Assembly (NCBI GenBank): GCA_015698045.1
Contig: BLAL01000156.1
Location: forward strand, 620,001-684,000
Source of the DNA: Rhizophagus clarus
Lineage: Eukaryota > Glomeromycota > Glomeromycetes > Glomerales > Glomeraceae
Length of the DNA: 64,000 bases
Direction: 5' to 3'
This document shows, piece by piece, positions 35,851-46,796 of this stretch. Every line of letters begins with the position of its first letter. Position 1 is the stretch's first letter. The position numbers and the translations under genes are program-made. The notes under the pieces were generated by a model that worked only from the letters and a program-made list of their open reading frames with translations, did not search any database and was not told the origin of the DNA.

Positions 35851-38800
35851 ATGGTTAATTTGGCCGATTATAAAAGTTTTGCAATATTTCCAGCTCTCAA
35901 CGTTGCACGTCTCGGTAATGCAGATGAATATTATGTTTGCTCCGAAATTCCTGGAGTGTATGTTGGAAGTAAGTTTGGAAATGTTAAACTGTTTGATGAT
36001 TTTTGAAATCATTTATGATCATAAATATAATTATTGTGTTGATAATTAATAATAGTTCCTTATCTACTTTTAATTCATGTTCCATAATACAGAGGGTAAC
36101 CCTAAATTCAAATTTAAAGATGATAAAGATAAAAGTCTTATAAAACCGCAAGCTGCAAGGTTCAGAATTTATGGGTACGATGAGGATGGCAACAACTTGG
36201 GCGAGATTAACCTTAAAGATAATAAATTTAAGGGTAAAGTGACAATCAAATGGACTGTTGTACTTGCTAACAAGAAAGCATCACACAAAAGTTTCTCCGG
36301 TATCAAAGAAACTGACCGTACTATTCGAAATGCCGGTACGTAATTATTGCTACCTTTAAGTTTACAACAAGTTAATATTAACTGGATCATTGTAAACTTA
36401 TCTATAGATTGGCCTTATAATAGATCTACATTGGAGGCTATTTCAGAGCAAACATTAGCTTCTGATGATAAAAAACAAAATTCAAGAGAATTCAAGGCGC
36501 GAGTTTATCGCTATAATGTCGAATATAATGTCGAAGATAAAGAAAATACTGAGGATGGACATGAGTTATATTTGGGCAAGATGATAATAGAGAAAGAAGG
36601 AAGTTTGTTGATAATTGGTGGAAAGGGAAAATCGGGGTGTATAAAAAATAGTCAGTACCTTACTATCTTAGTACTTATATTACTTATATAAAACCTACTC
36701 AAATCAACTACTCATGTCGTTATATTCTTACAGCTTTGATTACTGATTATGCAAATAATGATTATTGGTATGATGATACTTCCGATGGTTCCATAGAAGC
36801 AATCGTTAAGATTGATGGAACAGAAATTCCAAATAGAGGTAAATTTTATATGTAACCGCAAAAAAAAGCACATTATGAGTGATTAACAACGTGTACAATT
36901 TAGCGGGAAAGTCATGGGTTCTTGTGGCACCACCAAAGTTTGCGCCAGGTATTCCCAATCTTGTATCGTTATATCAAGTTATTTTGGAAACGCAACATCC
37001 AGTTAAAACCGAAGGTGGCAATCCAGTGATTGATCCAGTAATACCAGAAGCTGGTCGCACCAAGGTATCTAAATTATTATTATGTGTGGTGTAAGCTCTC
37101 GATCTTTTTAAAATTTTGTGTCTTTTGTCATTAATTTGTGCTTCTGCTCTCTGATTCATTGTACAGGTGGAATATTACCGCGACATTTACCCAATCTTTG
37201 AAACTGTATGTAAAAACTCCTGGGTTAATGAGAGGGGTTACCGGGGTCATGGTCTCGATAAGCCAGGTAACTTTTTAAGTCACGAGTTAGAAAAAAAATT
37301 GAGCACTCCTCCTGTCAAGAAAAACGACGTAGTTATAGATGAATACAAAGATTTAAGGTTAGTTCTTGCTTCATTTATCTAAAATTTCTCTTTAATTCCT
37401 TTATATAAAATTATGTTTTTAATGACAGGGTAAGTATTTTGTCTCGTGTCCGTATACCTCCTCAACTTGCATCCTCGTTTGAACGTAATGGACAAGCTTA
37501 TGATTATTTCATGCCACCTTTGTCTGGTGGCGGTGGAGATGTAACCTCTGGTTACCCAGATACTTATTTAACCATTACTCGTGGTCAATACTTGTAAGTG
37601 TTGTATCAATTTTACTTCCATCGTTTAACTTCGAATTAATGTTAATGTTTTCTTGTTAGATTATTAAAAAAATGGGCTGACGGAGATTTTGAAACGGGAA
37701 GCAGATTACCAGAATACAAATACAATGATAATGTAAAAGGTAATGATTCCCGAAAGCCCACATATTTAAAGAATGGTGAAGCATATAGTTTTCAAGAAAT
37801 CTGCCCTGATCCCTCTCAACAAGTGAAGTTTCTCAACAAAGCAGCACTTGAGTGGTGTGTCGGAGGTCCATTCTTTCCTGGAATTGAAATGACCTATTTG
37901 GCCTATAACGAGAAAACATTTTGTAAGGGAAATGATTTCAGGTATGAAAGATGCAAACATCGAACAAACACAATTACCTTATTTTTAATATATCATTGCA
38001 TTTTTTTAATAAGGATTAATTCCGATAATATTCAACCTGGAGATATCAATGCATACATGGCTTTACCCTGGCAAGCCGATTTTAGTGAGTGTAATACGTA
38101 CTGGTGGCCAGCTCAAAGACCTGATATTGTAATGTTAGAAGATAAATGTGTAAGTGAAAATTAACACAAATTAGTTTATTCGTGGGATATTAACTGATCA
38201 TTTTTGATCATAGGAAAAAATTGAAAATAGAGAAATTCAGTTAGATGATTTTGTGGATTGGACTAGAGGCTTCAGAACAAATGAACCAATTAATGCTCCT
38301 AAATGGGCCGATATGGACATGGTTAATCTATGGAATAAGTATGTTGATAGTACATTATCATATTCATATCTGCAGTGTATGTAAGGTTTTTACGATGTTT
38401 TTTTTTTTTTGAATCACGCAGGTTGGGATTTATTGTCGAGAAGCAAATCCCTAATAACATTAATGCATTCGTTGAGGTCGAACGTGATGATATTTATAGA
38501 TCTAATAGCAAAGATACCAAAGAAATATATACACTAGATAACGTGAGTTGCTTTGCAATACTTATTCTTTTCATTCAAAATTCGTAGATTAAAATGCTTA
38601 TTTCTTCACACTCGTTCCAACAGCTCCACAAATTACTTGGTCTCGCGTTACAGGTTGAACTAGCCACTATTCCACCATACCTCTACGCCATGTACTCTAT
38701 AAAACGGAGAACGGATATTGATGTCAAACCGAGAACGAATCTTTATGATATCAATGACATGATTATGCATAAAATTCGCCATGTAGCCGCAGAGGAAATG

Positions 38801-40815
38801 TTGCATGCATCCCTTGTAGCGAATCTTATTGCTGCAATTGGTATGTTATGAAAAATTTTCTTCTTTAGAATAAGAATGTTGTTTATGTACAATTTTTCTT
38901 CATCTTTATAAATTTATAGGACGTCAGCCTGTATTTTATTCTCCGGAAATGATTCCTTACTATCCAAATCCTCTTCCTCACTTTAAACATGGTAAAGTTT
39001 TATTAAAATGACTTGTTTTGGAAATGTTTATCATTTGTCAGGATGAAATTTCATTTTAATCATACAATTTTACTAATCCCAATTTAGGTCTACTTATGGT
39101 CCATTTGGCAAAGGCAGACGTAGAAAATTTCAAAGTATTTATAGATATTGAGGAACCTGCTCCTAATGATTTTCTTCCTTCTTTCGCTAATGGTATTTTA
39201 AGATTGTTGCTAATCATCATTAGTTGTGTTATACCTTAATTTCTCAATTTCTTTGTATTCTACAGGGATATCTACAAAGTTATCAACCGGTTTTAAAAGT
39301 ATAGGGGAACTTTATTGTTTGATCGAGAAATTCTTTGAGAAAGTTGAAGGGATTCCATACGATACGAAATTTCAGGTAAATGAGGTCAATCCTTTATGAA
39401 AGACGTATCATTAGTGATACTCAATCTTTGATCTGAATACAGCTTAAACCCGGCATGGGCTACGCTCCGAGTACAGGTACAGGAAAAGATGGATTGATTA
39501 TTGTTAATAACAAAGATGAGGCTAAACGCGCCATTCAGTTGATTATTGACCAGGTTTAGTATATATCCGTTAACAACTGTGTTGAAAAACATTTTGAGCA
39601 ACGATGAAATTTCTAATTGTTTGCGTTTTTATTTATACAGGGTGAAGGAAAACCAGCCAAAGCCGATATGACAATAACCGCAACAATAAATAATGGGAAA
39701 ATCAGAGGCGAAACTAGTGTTAAGGATAATAAAATTAAAATAGAAGGAATTCTTGAAGGAGATGTTAAAGGAGATGTAAAGAAAGGTGAAGAGACTGGAA
39801 CAATCGAGGGAAGGATCGAAAAAGCAAAAATTCAAGGAATATTCGATAAAAATACAAAAAAGATTAAAGGAATATTCGATAAAAATGCGGGAAAAATTAA
39901 ACAAGGAAAAATTATAGAAGGGGTAATCAAAGGAGTTACCAAATTTAAATCGGGAGATCAAACAATCATTGAACGAATAATTGAAGGAGGATGTTTTGAA
40001 GTAGAATTTGAAACTATAGGAGAAGGAATTAAATTCGAAAGAAGTATTGAAAATTTAAAATTCGAAAATGGTAACATTGAAGAATACTCTCACTATAACA
40101 CATTCAAAATTTGTAAAATATATGTCGAAAACGCAAGTGATTCGGAATATCGACTTTGGCCCGTTATTGACGATCCAAACGCAGCGTAAGTGAAAGATTC
40201 ATTTCTCCGTGATTGCTATTTTTTTTTTCTTTCTTTTTTTTTCAGTACATTTTGTTTATCGTATATGATGAAATTGATATTTACTTTATTTACATTGTGG
40301 CGTAACCGTCGTATACGGCAGATCATACGTAAAGTATCCAAATATAAATGCCACCGCCACTGCATTCAATGCTGCATATTCCTACCTTATGCTTTTGTTG
40401 CAAAATGCTTGGAGAACAAGTAACAAGGAGGAAAATGAAGAAAAGGAGAATAAGAAGAAAAAGGAGTTGGTGATTGGAGGAATGCCGGCATTGATGCATG
40501 GTGTTCTGAAACCTATTGCAACGTTTCTTGCTGGTAAGTATACCTGATATTAGTTAATAAAATTCCTCTTTTTAAGGATTACTATTTACGATTTATTATT
40601 GCAACTCTCCCTTCTTCTAACAAGAACTCCCTATTACCGCTGACAAAAATGCGGGTGCAACCTTTGGCTATTATGAATTCACTGACGAATCCAGTCCGAA
40701 GCAGCAGCTGATTGCAGCTGTTCAAGAAGCTTATAAAGCCTTTCCAAAAAGTAACGAGTTGGGGGATGCGGTAAATGTAGTCAATTCATTGCCTGACATT
40801 TCCTTGTCAGTCTAA
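35851..40815 (+). CDS. LodA-like CTQ oxidase fused to a VioB-type ferritin-like domain (1158 aa)
   Basis: Nineteen exons, every splice phase consistent: 35851-35968, 36093-36335, 36408-36638, 36734-36838, 36904-37064, 37167-37357, 37429-37593, 37660-37941, 38014-38149, 38214-38338, 38422-38542, 38588-38840, 38920-38991, 39088-39192, 39266-39375, 39443-39553, 39641-40185, 40322-40533, 40625-40815. Residues 1-626 match the LodA/GoxA family of cysteine tryptophylquinone oxidases: IFPALNVARLGNADEYY at the start, AARFRIYGYDEDG, SWVLVAPPKFAPG, CVGGPFFPGIE (Cys about 470) and WWPAQRP (Trp about 528/529), the likely cofactor pair. From residue 627 a ferritin-like domain of the VioB type follows: LQVELATIPPYLYAMYS, a first ExxH in AAEEMLH, and a second in EEYSHYNTF (near 990). 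Between these a repetitive Lys/Gly/Ile-rich insert of about 140 residues interrupts the domain. No secretion signal seen. Substrate unknown; the LodB-like gene 2.3 kb downstream is the likely maturase. Confidence 0.88.
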
Positions 40816-41219
40816 TCACCTTAGATTTTGAATTTAGTGACAACCCGTAACTACAGTTATATAGTTTTTATACTCGAATATATAAACGAAGAATTTATGA
40901 GTTCCAGAAGTGTTTTTATATATACTTTCATTGTAATTTTCAGATTATTTAAAGTATTTGTGTCATTTGAAATATAATTGAGCAATAAATTCATACGATC
41001 ATTATACGTAATAAAATAATGATAAATAAAACGGTGGCATAAACAAAGGTTTACTATTGGTCCTGGTTTTTTCGCCCAATGTTGGAATTGATTATTTTCA
41101 CATGCCAGAGCGAAAATTGTTCACAAAAGTTTTGTGCGCGACCTATGAAGTCATATGCGCACTTATATAATAACAAGCGTTACTATGAAATATCGCGCCT
41201 ATTTACTTTCAATTACATG
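40816..41219. other. Spacer between oxidase gene and MITE
   Basis: AT-rich 3' flank of the oxidase gene. AATAAA words occur at 40984 and 41010 and may serve as polyadenylation signals, but such words are common in this composition. Confidence 0.4.
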
Positions 41220-42095
41220 TACAGTCGCGTCGGGAAAGTATTGCACGATCACTTACAGATGGAGTCATAATTATTTGGCCACTATGATTATCCTAGCACC
41301 CAATGATCCGAATTTGATGAATAAAGGCTCATTGGATTCGTCTCATCAAGATGAGTCAAATGTTAGTTGTGTCATATCTTTAGGATCAATAAACGTCGAG
41401 ATATACCTTAAACCATTCTTTACTTGGATATTTTTCGAAACTCTGAATTTCACAAAATCAGGAATATCTCACTATTTAGTGATCCGATCTTTGATGATCA
41501 AAGGCTCGTTGTCTCATCGAGAGGCGTCGAATGATGGTCAGATCATGTGTATAACGTTAGTATATCACGGGTTAATATCCAAAACGTCCAAAATATGTTT
41601 TAATGCATATACTGATTCTAGAGTCATGTGTCAACCACCATTCGACTCATCTTGATGAGACGAATCCAATGAGCCTTTGATCGTCAAATTCGGATCACTG
41701 GATGTAAGATAATCACAAGTGGCATGGTAATTATGACCTTCATCTTTAAACAAAAAATCAGCTAAATTAAATAAATTTGCAACTACTGATTTACCAACAA
41801 ATTTATTTGGTTTAAACCAAGTAAAGAACAATTAGAAACGATCCAATATATTGCCCGGAAGTGTGACCCCCCCAAGAACTGTAAGCGAACTTAAAGCTGT
41901 ACTGAAGGTAAAATGAAAATTTAAATAATTCTGTTTTTGATAAGGCTGCCACCCTGGCATTGTGAAAATTTGACGTAGTATGAGAAGCAAACTAAATATA
42001 ATTTTTTTATTAATGCATATACTAGTGGAAAAATACGAACATTTTTGTTTTTGTCTTTATTTTCAAATCGGTCGATACTTTCTGACGTGACTGTA
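41220..42095 (+). mobile_element. TA-flanked MITE, copy A (876 bp)
   Basis: Begins TACAGTCGCGTCGGGAAAGTA and ends with the inverse TACTTTCTGACGTGACTGTA; the flanking TA fits a Tc1/mariner-type target. Inside are several copies, in both orientations, of a word around GAATTTGATGATCAAAGGCT and ATTGGATTCGTCTCATCAAG, so the interior can fold on itself. Reading frames across it (for example 41155-41655) are by-products. Copy B lies at 45903-46796 in the opposite orientation. Confidence 0.85.
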
Positions 42096-43119
42096 CATGC
42101 GCAGAAATGTACAGTACGCTACGCCAATTTGCACAAGATTCCGTAAATTATAATTAGAGAAAGCCTATGTATGAAGTTCATATGACCATACATTGTTATC
42201 GATCAATAGTATTAAATACATAAATTATTTTTAAGACTTTTTGTCAAGCAACTAATGCGTCAAATTCATTAGGATATGATAAAATCAACACGATGTACGC
42301 AAACAACCGACGATTTTTATTCATTACATAAATACATTTTAATTATTTTTAATTGTAATAATGAATTGAAAAAAAAAAAATGTTTTTCCATACCTAAAAA
42401 AAAGACCAAAAATAGATATGTTATTTATGTTCCTTTAGGCTTTTAATAACATTTTTTTATGAAAAATCAACTCTTTAGAAGAAGCTTACTTACCAAGTTT
42501 CGATTGGTTTAATTTCCAAAAAAAAAATGGTAAACATCAATGTTCACAATACTATAGATCAGTATATGTTCATTCTTACTACCTAGTTTTCATATCTAAT
42601 GCCTTTTAAAAGAACAATAAAAAGGGAGGCTTCTGAAAACCTAGAAGAAAATAAAAAAAAAGGAGAAATTAATATTTGCTTCATAACGCTAATAACTACT
42701 CCACACCCATTTAAAGACAACTTACTTTCACAGTTGTGTTTCAAAGAAAAGCCCAAAACCTAAAAAATAAAATAAAATAAAAAACAAGACGATAGTATGC
42801 TTTAAAACGCCACTAAAATCGCCACACACCACATCTACCCATATAAAGAAACTTACCGCATATTTTAAGTTCAAAGATGTCAAGAAACAAGGTTAACGTT
42901 GTTTCTTTAAAAACAATCTATAAAGATTTTTTTGTGGAACCGTTAATCATAAAAAAATACAGTCACGAGCGTACGAATTTATTCAGTTTAGTGATAAACA
43001 TACAGATACACATTTTTTGATATTTGTCAAACCTTCAGGAATAAGACCGAGATTAGTTTCACAACGATCTTATAACTATCGTTCAATGGAGTCTTACCTC
43101 GTAGAATCTCCACTATACA
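42096..43119. other. Upstream region of the LodB-like gene
   Basis: No supported gene. Around 42600-42800 there are diverged repeats of a GAAAACCTA or CCCAAAACCTAAAAAATAAA word. This stretch should contain the promoter of the flavoprotein; no element stands out. Confidence 0.4.
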
Positions 43120-44586
43120 ATGAATACAACATTTGACGTTATCATTATAGGCGGTGGTATTGCAGGGTCAAGCACGGCAATAAGGCTAGCCCAATTGTTT
43201 AACTCGGCAGCCGCAACCTGGAGGAAGATTTTAGTCATTGACGAGAGAACGACGAATACAGAAATGTTCAAAGTTGGAGAATCCTTACCTGGAGAAGCAA
43301 AGCATATACTTAAATCGCTGGGTGTTTTTGAAGCGGTGAACAACGATGCAATGCAAGGTATTGATATTAGAATGATTAGCTTGCGTAGTAATTCACGCAT
43401 TTTAACTATTACCATCGGTTTATAGGGAAACATAACTTTTGCTACGGAAATTCTTCTGCATGGGGTTCCGATGAATTGCATGATACTAACACGATATTCA
43501 ATGCCTATGGTAATGGATTTCATTTGAACAGGTCCCTGTTTGATGAAACGCTAGTTAAAACAGCCGAGTCACATCATGATCGATTCATTACTATTATACG
43601 TGATTCCGTAACTAAGTCGCTTCTTGAAAAAAATGGTGATGGGGAGAAATATTGGAAGATTTCGATTTCAAGTAATGGTAGGTTTGTTACATACATTTGC
43701 TATAAATCCAATAAGTTAAAATCATATTTTATATTACTAGAGTTACCAATCCACGGAAACATTCTAATCGATGCAAGTGGCCGTCGCTGCTTCATCCGAA
43801 AATGTTTACCGGATTTAAAACGCTCCTCCTTCGATAAATTACTGGCCTTTGCATGTTTATTCGAAATTGATACTTCCCAACCTCCAGATTCAGACCACAA
43901 TACCCTCGTGGAATCCTGCGCTTTCGGATGGTGGTACACGAGTCTTTTACCTAACAAGCAACGAATCGTTGTTTTCCATACCGACGATGATCTAGTAAAA
44001 CATATTAACAAAAAAAGAAAGATCAGACAAGTTGAAGAGTTCTGCGAATTTATAAAGGAAACTACTACACATATCACCAAGTGTATAAGTGAGCATGCGT
44101 ATCATCCTGTGGGAAAAAGAATCATGTGTATGCCTGCAAATTCAGAAAGCCTTTCTCAGTTTGGTATGTACCTGATTATTGTCATCTTCAATTTTAACAC
44201 AGAACATCTTTAAGAAAAATTCTTAAGCATTAAATTTACACACGAGCGTTTATATTCAAATTCAATCCAAACCAGCATCTTACGAAAATAGATGGATAGC
44301 AATTGGTGATAGTGCTGCTTCTTTTGATCCACTCTCATCTCAAGGGATGCTCACCGCTCTATATAGTGCAAAGCTTGGCGCGGAAGCAATATTTTTTCAA
44401 TACTTTAACGGCAAGAAGACAAATAACAAAGAAGTAACTGTTCAACCATTAGAAATCTTTCAACAATACATCGAGAACACATTTCGCAAATATAAAAGTG
44501 AGAAAAGTTTTTTTTATAATAAGGAACAAAGATGGAATAATGAAGTTTTTTGGAAAAGGCGACACGAGGATCACATTGAGAAGTGA
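43120..44586 (+). CDS. LodB-like FAD-dependent oxidoreductase, probable CTQ-cofactor maturase (423 aa)
   Basis: Four exons: 43120-43357, 43426-43677, 43741-44163, 44228-44586; all phases close. The N-terminus has the FAD-binding dinucleotide fold IIIGGGIAGSSTAIRLA, followed by KVGESLPGEAKHILKSLG as in LodB/GoxB and tryptophan-halogenase-like flavoproteins. Further on come SSAWGSDEL, GNGFHLNRSLFDETL, the LIDASGRR segment and WIAIGDSAASFDPLSSQGM, the second FAD motif. In bacteria LodB-type proteins hydroxylate the tryptophan that becomes the quinone cofactor of LodA (family knowledge); the oxidase at 35851-40815 is the obvious partner. The 63-nt second intron has no in-frame stop, so its retention would only add 21 residues. 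No halogenase-type WxWxIP motif is seen. Catalytic role is inference; the family is well supported. Confidence 0.88.
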
Positions 44587-45902
44587 ATAGACGGATGTAT
44601 ATTTTGCTACTGATACTGCTTGATTATTATCAATTAAATTTATTTTTCCCTGTTGAATTTTATTTATTATTAAGAATCGTTTGTAAATACAAATTATTTA
44701 ATTTCATTTAACTTATACATCCCAAAGAGATTCCCCACAGGCATCAGTTAGCTAGCTATTTTAATCTCTATCAATTATATTACTAGCAATAGCAACTAAC
44801 GTAAAAACAAATAACCCTTAAACTACAACATTATTGAAAACACCAAACATGAGACATGTAACCTAGAAGATCGGAAATAATCAGTCAGGTTTGTCGTAGA
44901 CGTAGATAACGAATAAAAATATCGTGCATATTTACCTGTAAAAGATTTAAGGGACAACAGTCCTCATCATGTCTTTACTTTTTTTTTGTTCATTTTGGTA
45001 TACTGAGGGGATATGACATAATTCAACTATTTCAAGGACGTTAATTATTACAAGAAGATTCTATAAAATGAAAATAATTCCAGAATGTGAATATTAAGAC
45101 TAAACAACAATTTCCGGTTCTACATGGGAAATTAGACTCGGTTTTGATAAATCCGGACATGCTCATATAAGTAAATGGCATCCCAATTATTAAAAATAAT
45201 AATACTTACTCGTCGAGAATAAACGTATATGAATTCATTAAAACTTTTTTTTGTTGTTCCTTTGGTAAAATATCAATAAGCTTAGATAGTGTATGTTTTC
45301 GAGAAGCTCGTAACGATAGTATCTATCTTACTCGAAAACACATCTATCTTGCTCGATAGTCCAACTAAATTATCTAGTTTCCTACTATTTGTAATCGATA
45401 GCTTTCCGACAATATTTCAGGGAATATAGCTTTCACTTTTCCCATTTTGTATTGTGCGTATTTGCCTTTTGCTTTAGCCCATTCAATCTCCCACGTCCCA
45501 TAATTAAGAGAAACCATATTAAAATGCAAATGTCATCTATTCTTTAAGGAATCTTGCTAAAATTGATTATATTTGTGTTGTCGAAGTGATTAAATTGTTT
45601 TTTACGTCATCATTGGGCCGAGGAATCATCAATAAACCATGAGTCGATTCTCATCTAAAATAATATGTAGTATTTGATTGTTTCCATACAATAAGATTAC
45701 TAATCACATAATAAATAATTACATCAGCATCACGTCCTTTTGTAGTTCTTTTACGCTAACGTCTAAATGATCTCGATCTAAAGAATTCTTTGTGTTAATT
45801 GTAAGAAGAAATATAATATGGCAAGCAAAAAAAAACGCAAGAAGTTACTTACTTACAGTGCCTTGCGTACGATTCATTGATTTTAGTAATAAATCATACA
45901 GG
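44587..45902. other. Gene-poor spacer after the LodB-like gene
   Basis: No supported gene. Around 45290-45410 a CTCGATAG / CTATCGAG-like word recurs in both orientations. Confidence 0.45.
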
Positions 45903-46796
45903 TACAGTCGCATCGGAAAATATCGCCCGATTTGAAAATAAAGACAAAAACAAAAATATTCGTATTTTTTCACTAGTATATGCATTAATAAAAAATTTAT
46001 ATCTAGTTTGCTTCTCATACTACGTCGAATTTTCACAATGCCAGGGTGGCAGCCCTTTCAGAAACAGAACTATTTAAATTTTCATTTTTTCTTCAGTATA
46101 GCTTTAAGTTCGCCTACAGCTCTTGGGAGGGGGTCACACTTCCGGGCAATATATTGGATCGTTTCTAATTGTTTTTTACTTGGTTTAAACCAAATAAATT
46201 TGTTGGTAAATCATTAGTTGCAATTTTATTTAATTTTAGCTGATTTTTGGCTTAAAGATGGTGGTTATAATTACCATGCCATTTGTGATTATCTTGACAT
46301 CCAGTGATCCGAATTTGATGATCAAAGGCTCATTGGATTCGTCTCGTCAAGATGAGTTGAATGGTGGTTGCCACATGACTTTAGAATCAGTATATGCTAA
46401 TGTGTGCATTAAAACATATTTTAGACGTTTTGGACATTAACCCGTTATATACTGACGTTATACACATGATCTGACCATCATTTGACGTCTCTCAATGAGA
46501 CAAATCCAACGAGCCTTTGATCATCAAGATCGGATCACTGAATAGTGAGATATTCCTGATTTTGTGAAATTCAGAGTTTCGAAAAATTTTCAAGTAAAGA
46601 ATGTTTTAAAGTATATCTCAGCGTCTATTGATCCTAAAGATATGACACAACTAACATTTGACTCATCTTGATGAGGCGAATCCAATGAGCCTTTATTCAT
46701 CAAATTCGGATCACTGGGTGCTAGGATAATCATAGTGGCTAAATAAATATGACTCCATCTGTAAGTGATCGTGCAATACTTTCCGATGCGACTGTA
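45903..46796 (-). mobile_element. TA-flanked MITE, copy B (894 bp), inverted relative to copy A
   Basis: Begins TACAGTCGCATCGGAAAATA and ends TACTTTCCGATGCGACTGTA. Read on the minus strand it aligns end to end with copy A at 41220-42095, including GATCGTGCAATACTTTCC near the right end and GGGTCACACTTCCGGGCAA inside. Copies differ at scattered positions. Together the two copies bracket the LodB-like gene in inverted orientation. Confidence 0.85.

Noticed and set aside
41155..41655. 166-codon frame
   Set aside because: It spans a TA-flanked MITE; the same repeats give unrelated frames in the inverted copy.
43678..43740. Treating the in-frame 63 nt of the LodB-like gene as coding
   Set aside because: It has a donor (GTAGGT), an acceptor (ACTAG) and AT-rich low-similarity content; the joined flanks match the flavoprotein family better. 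Retention remains possible.
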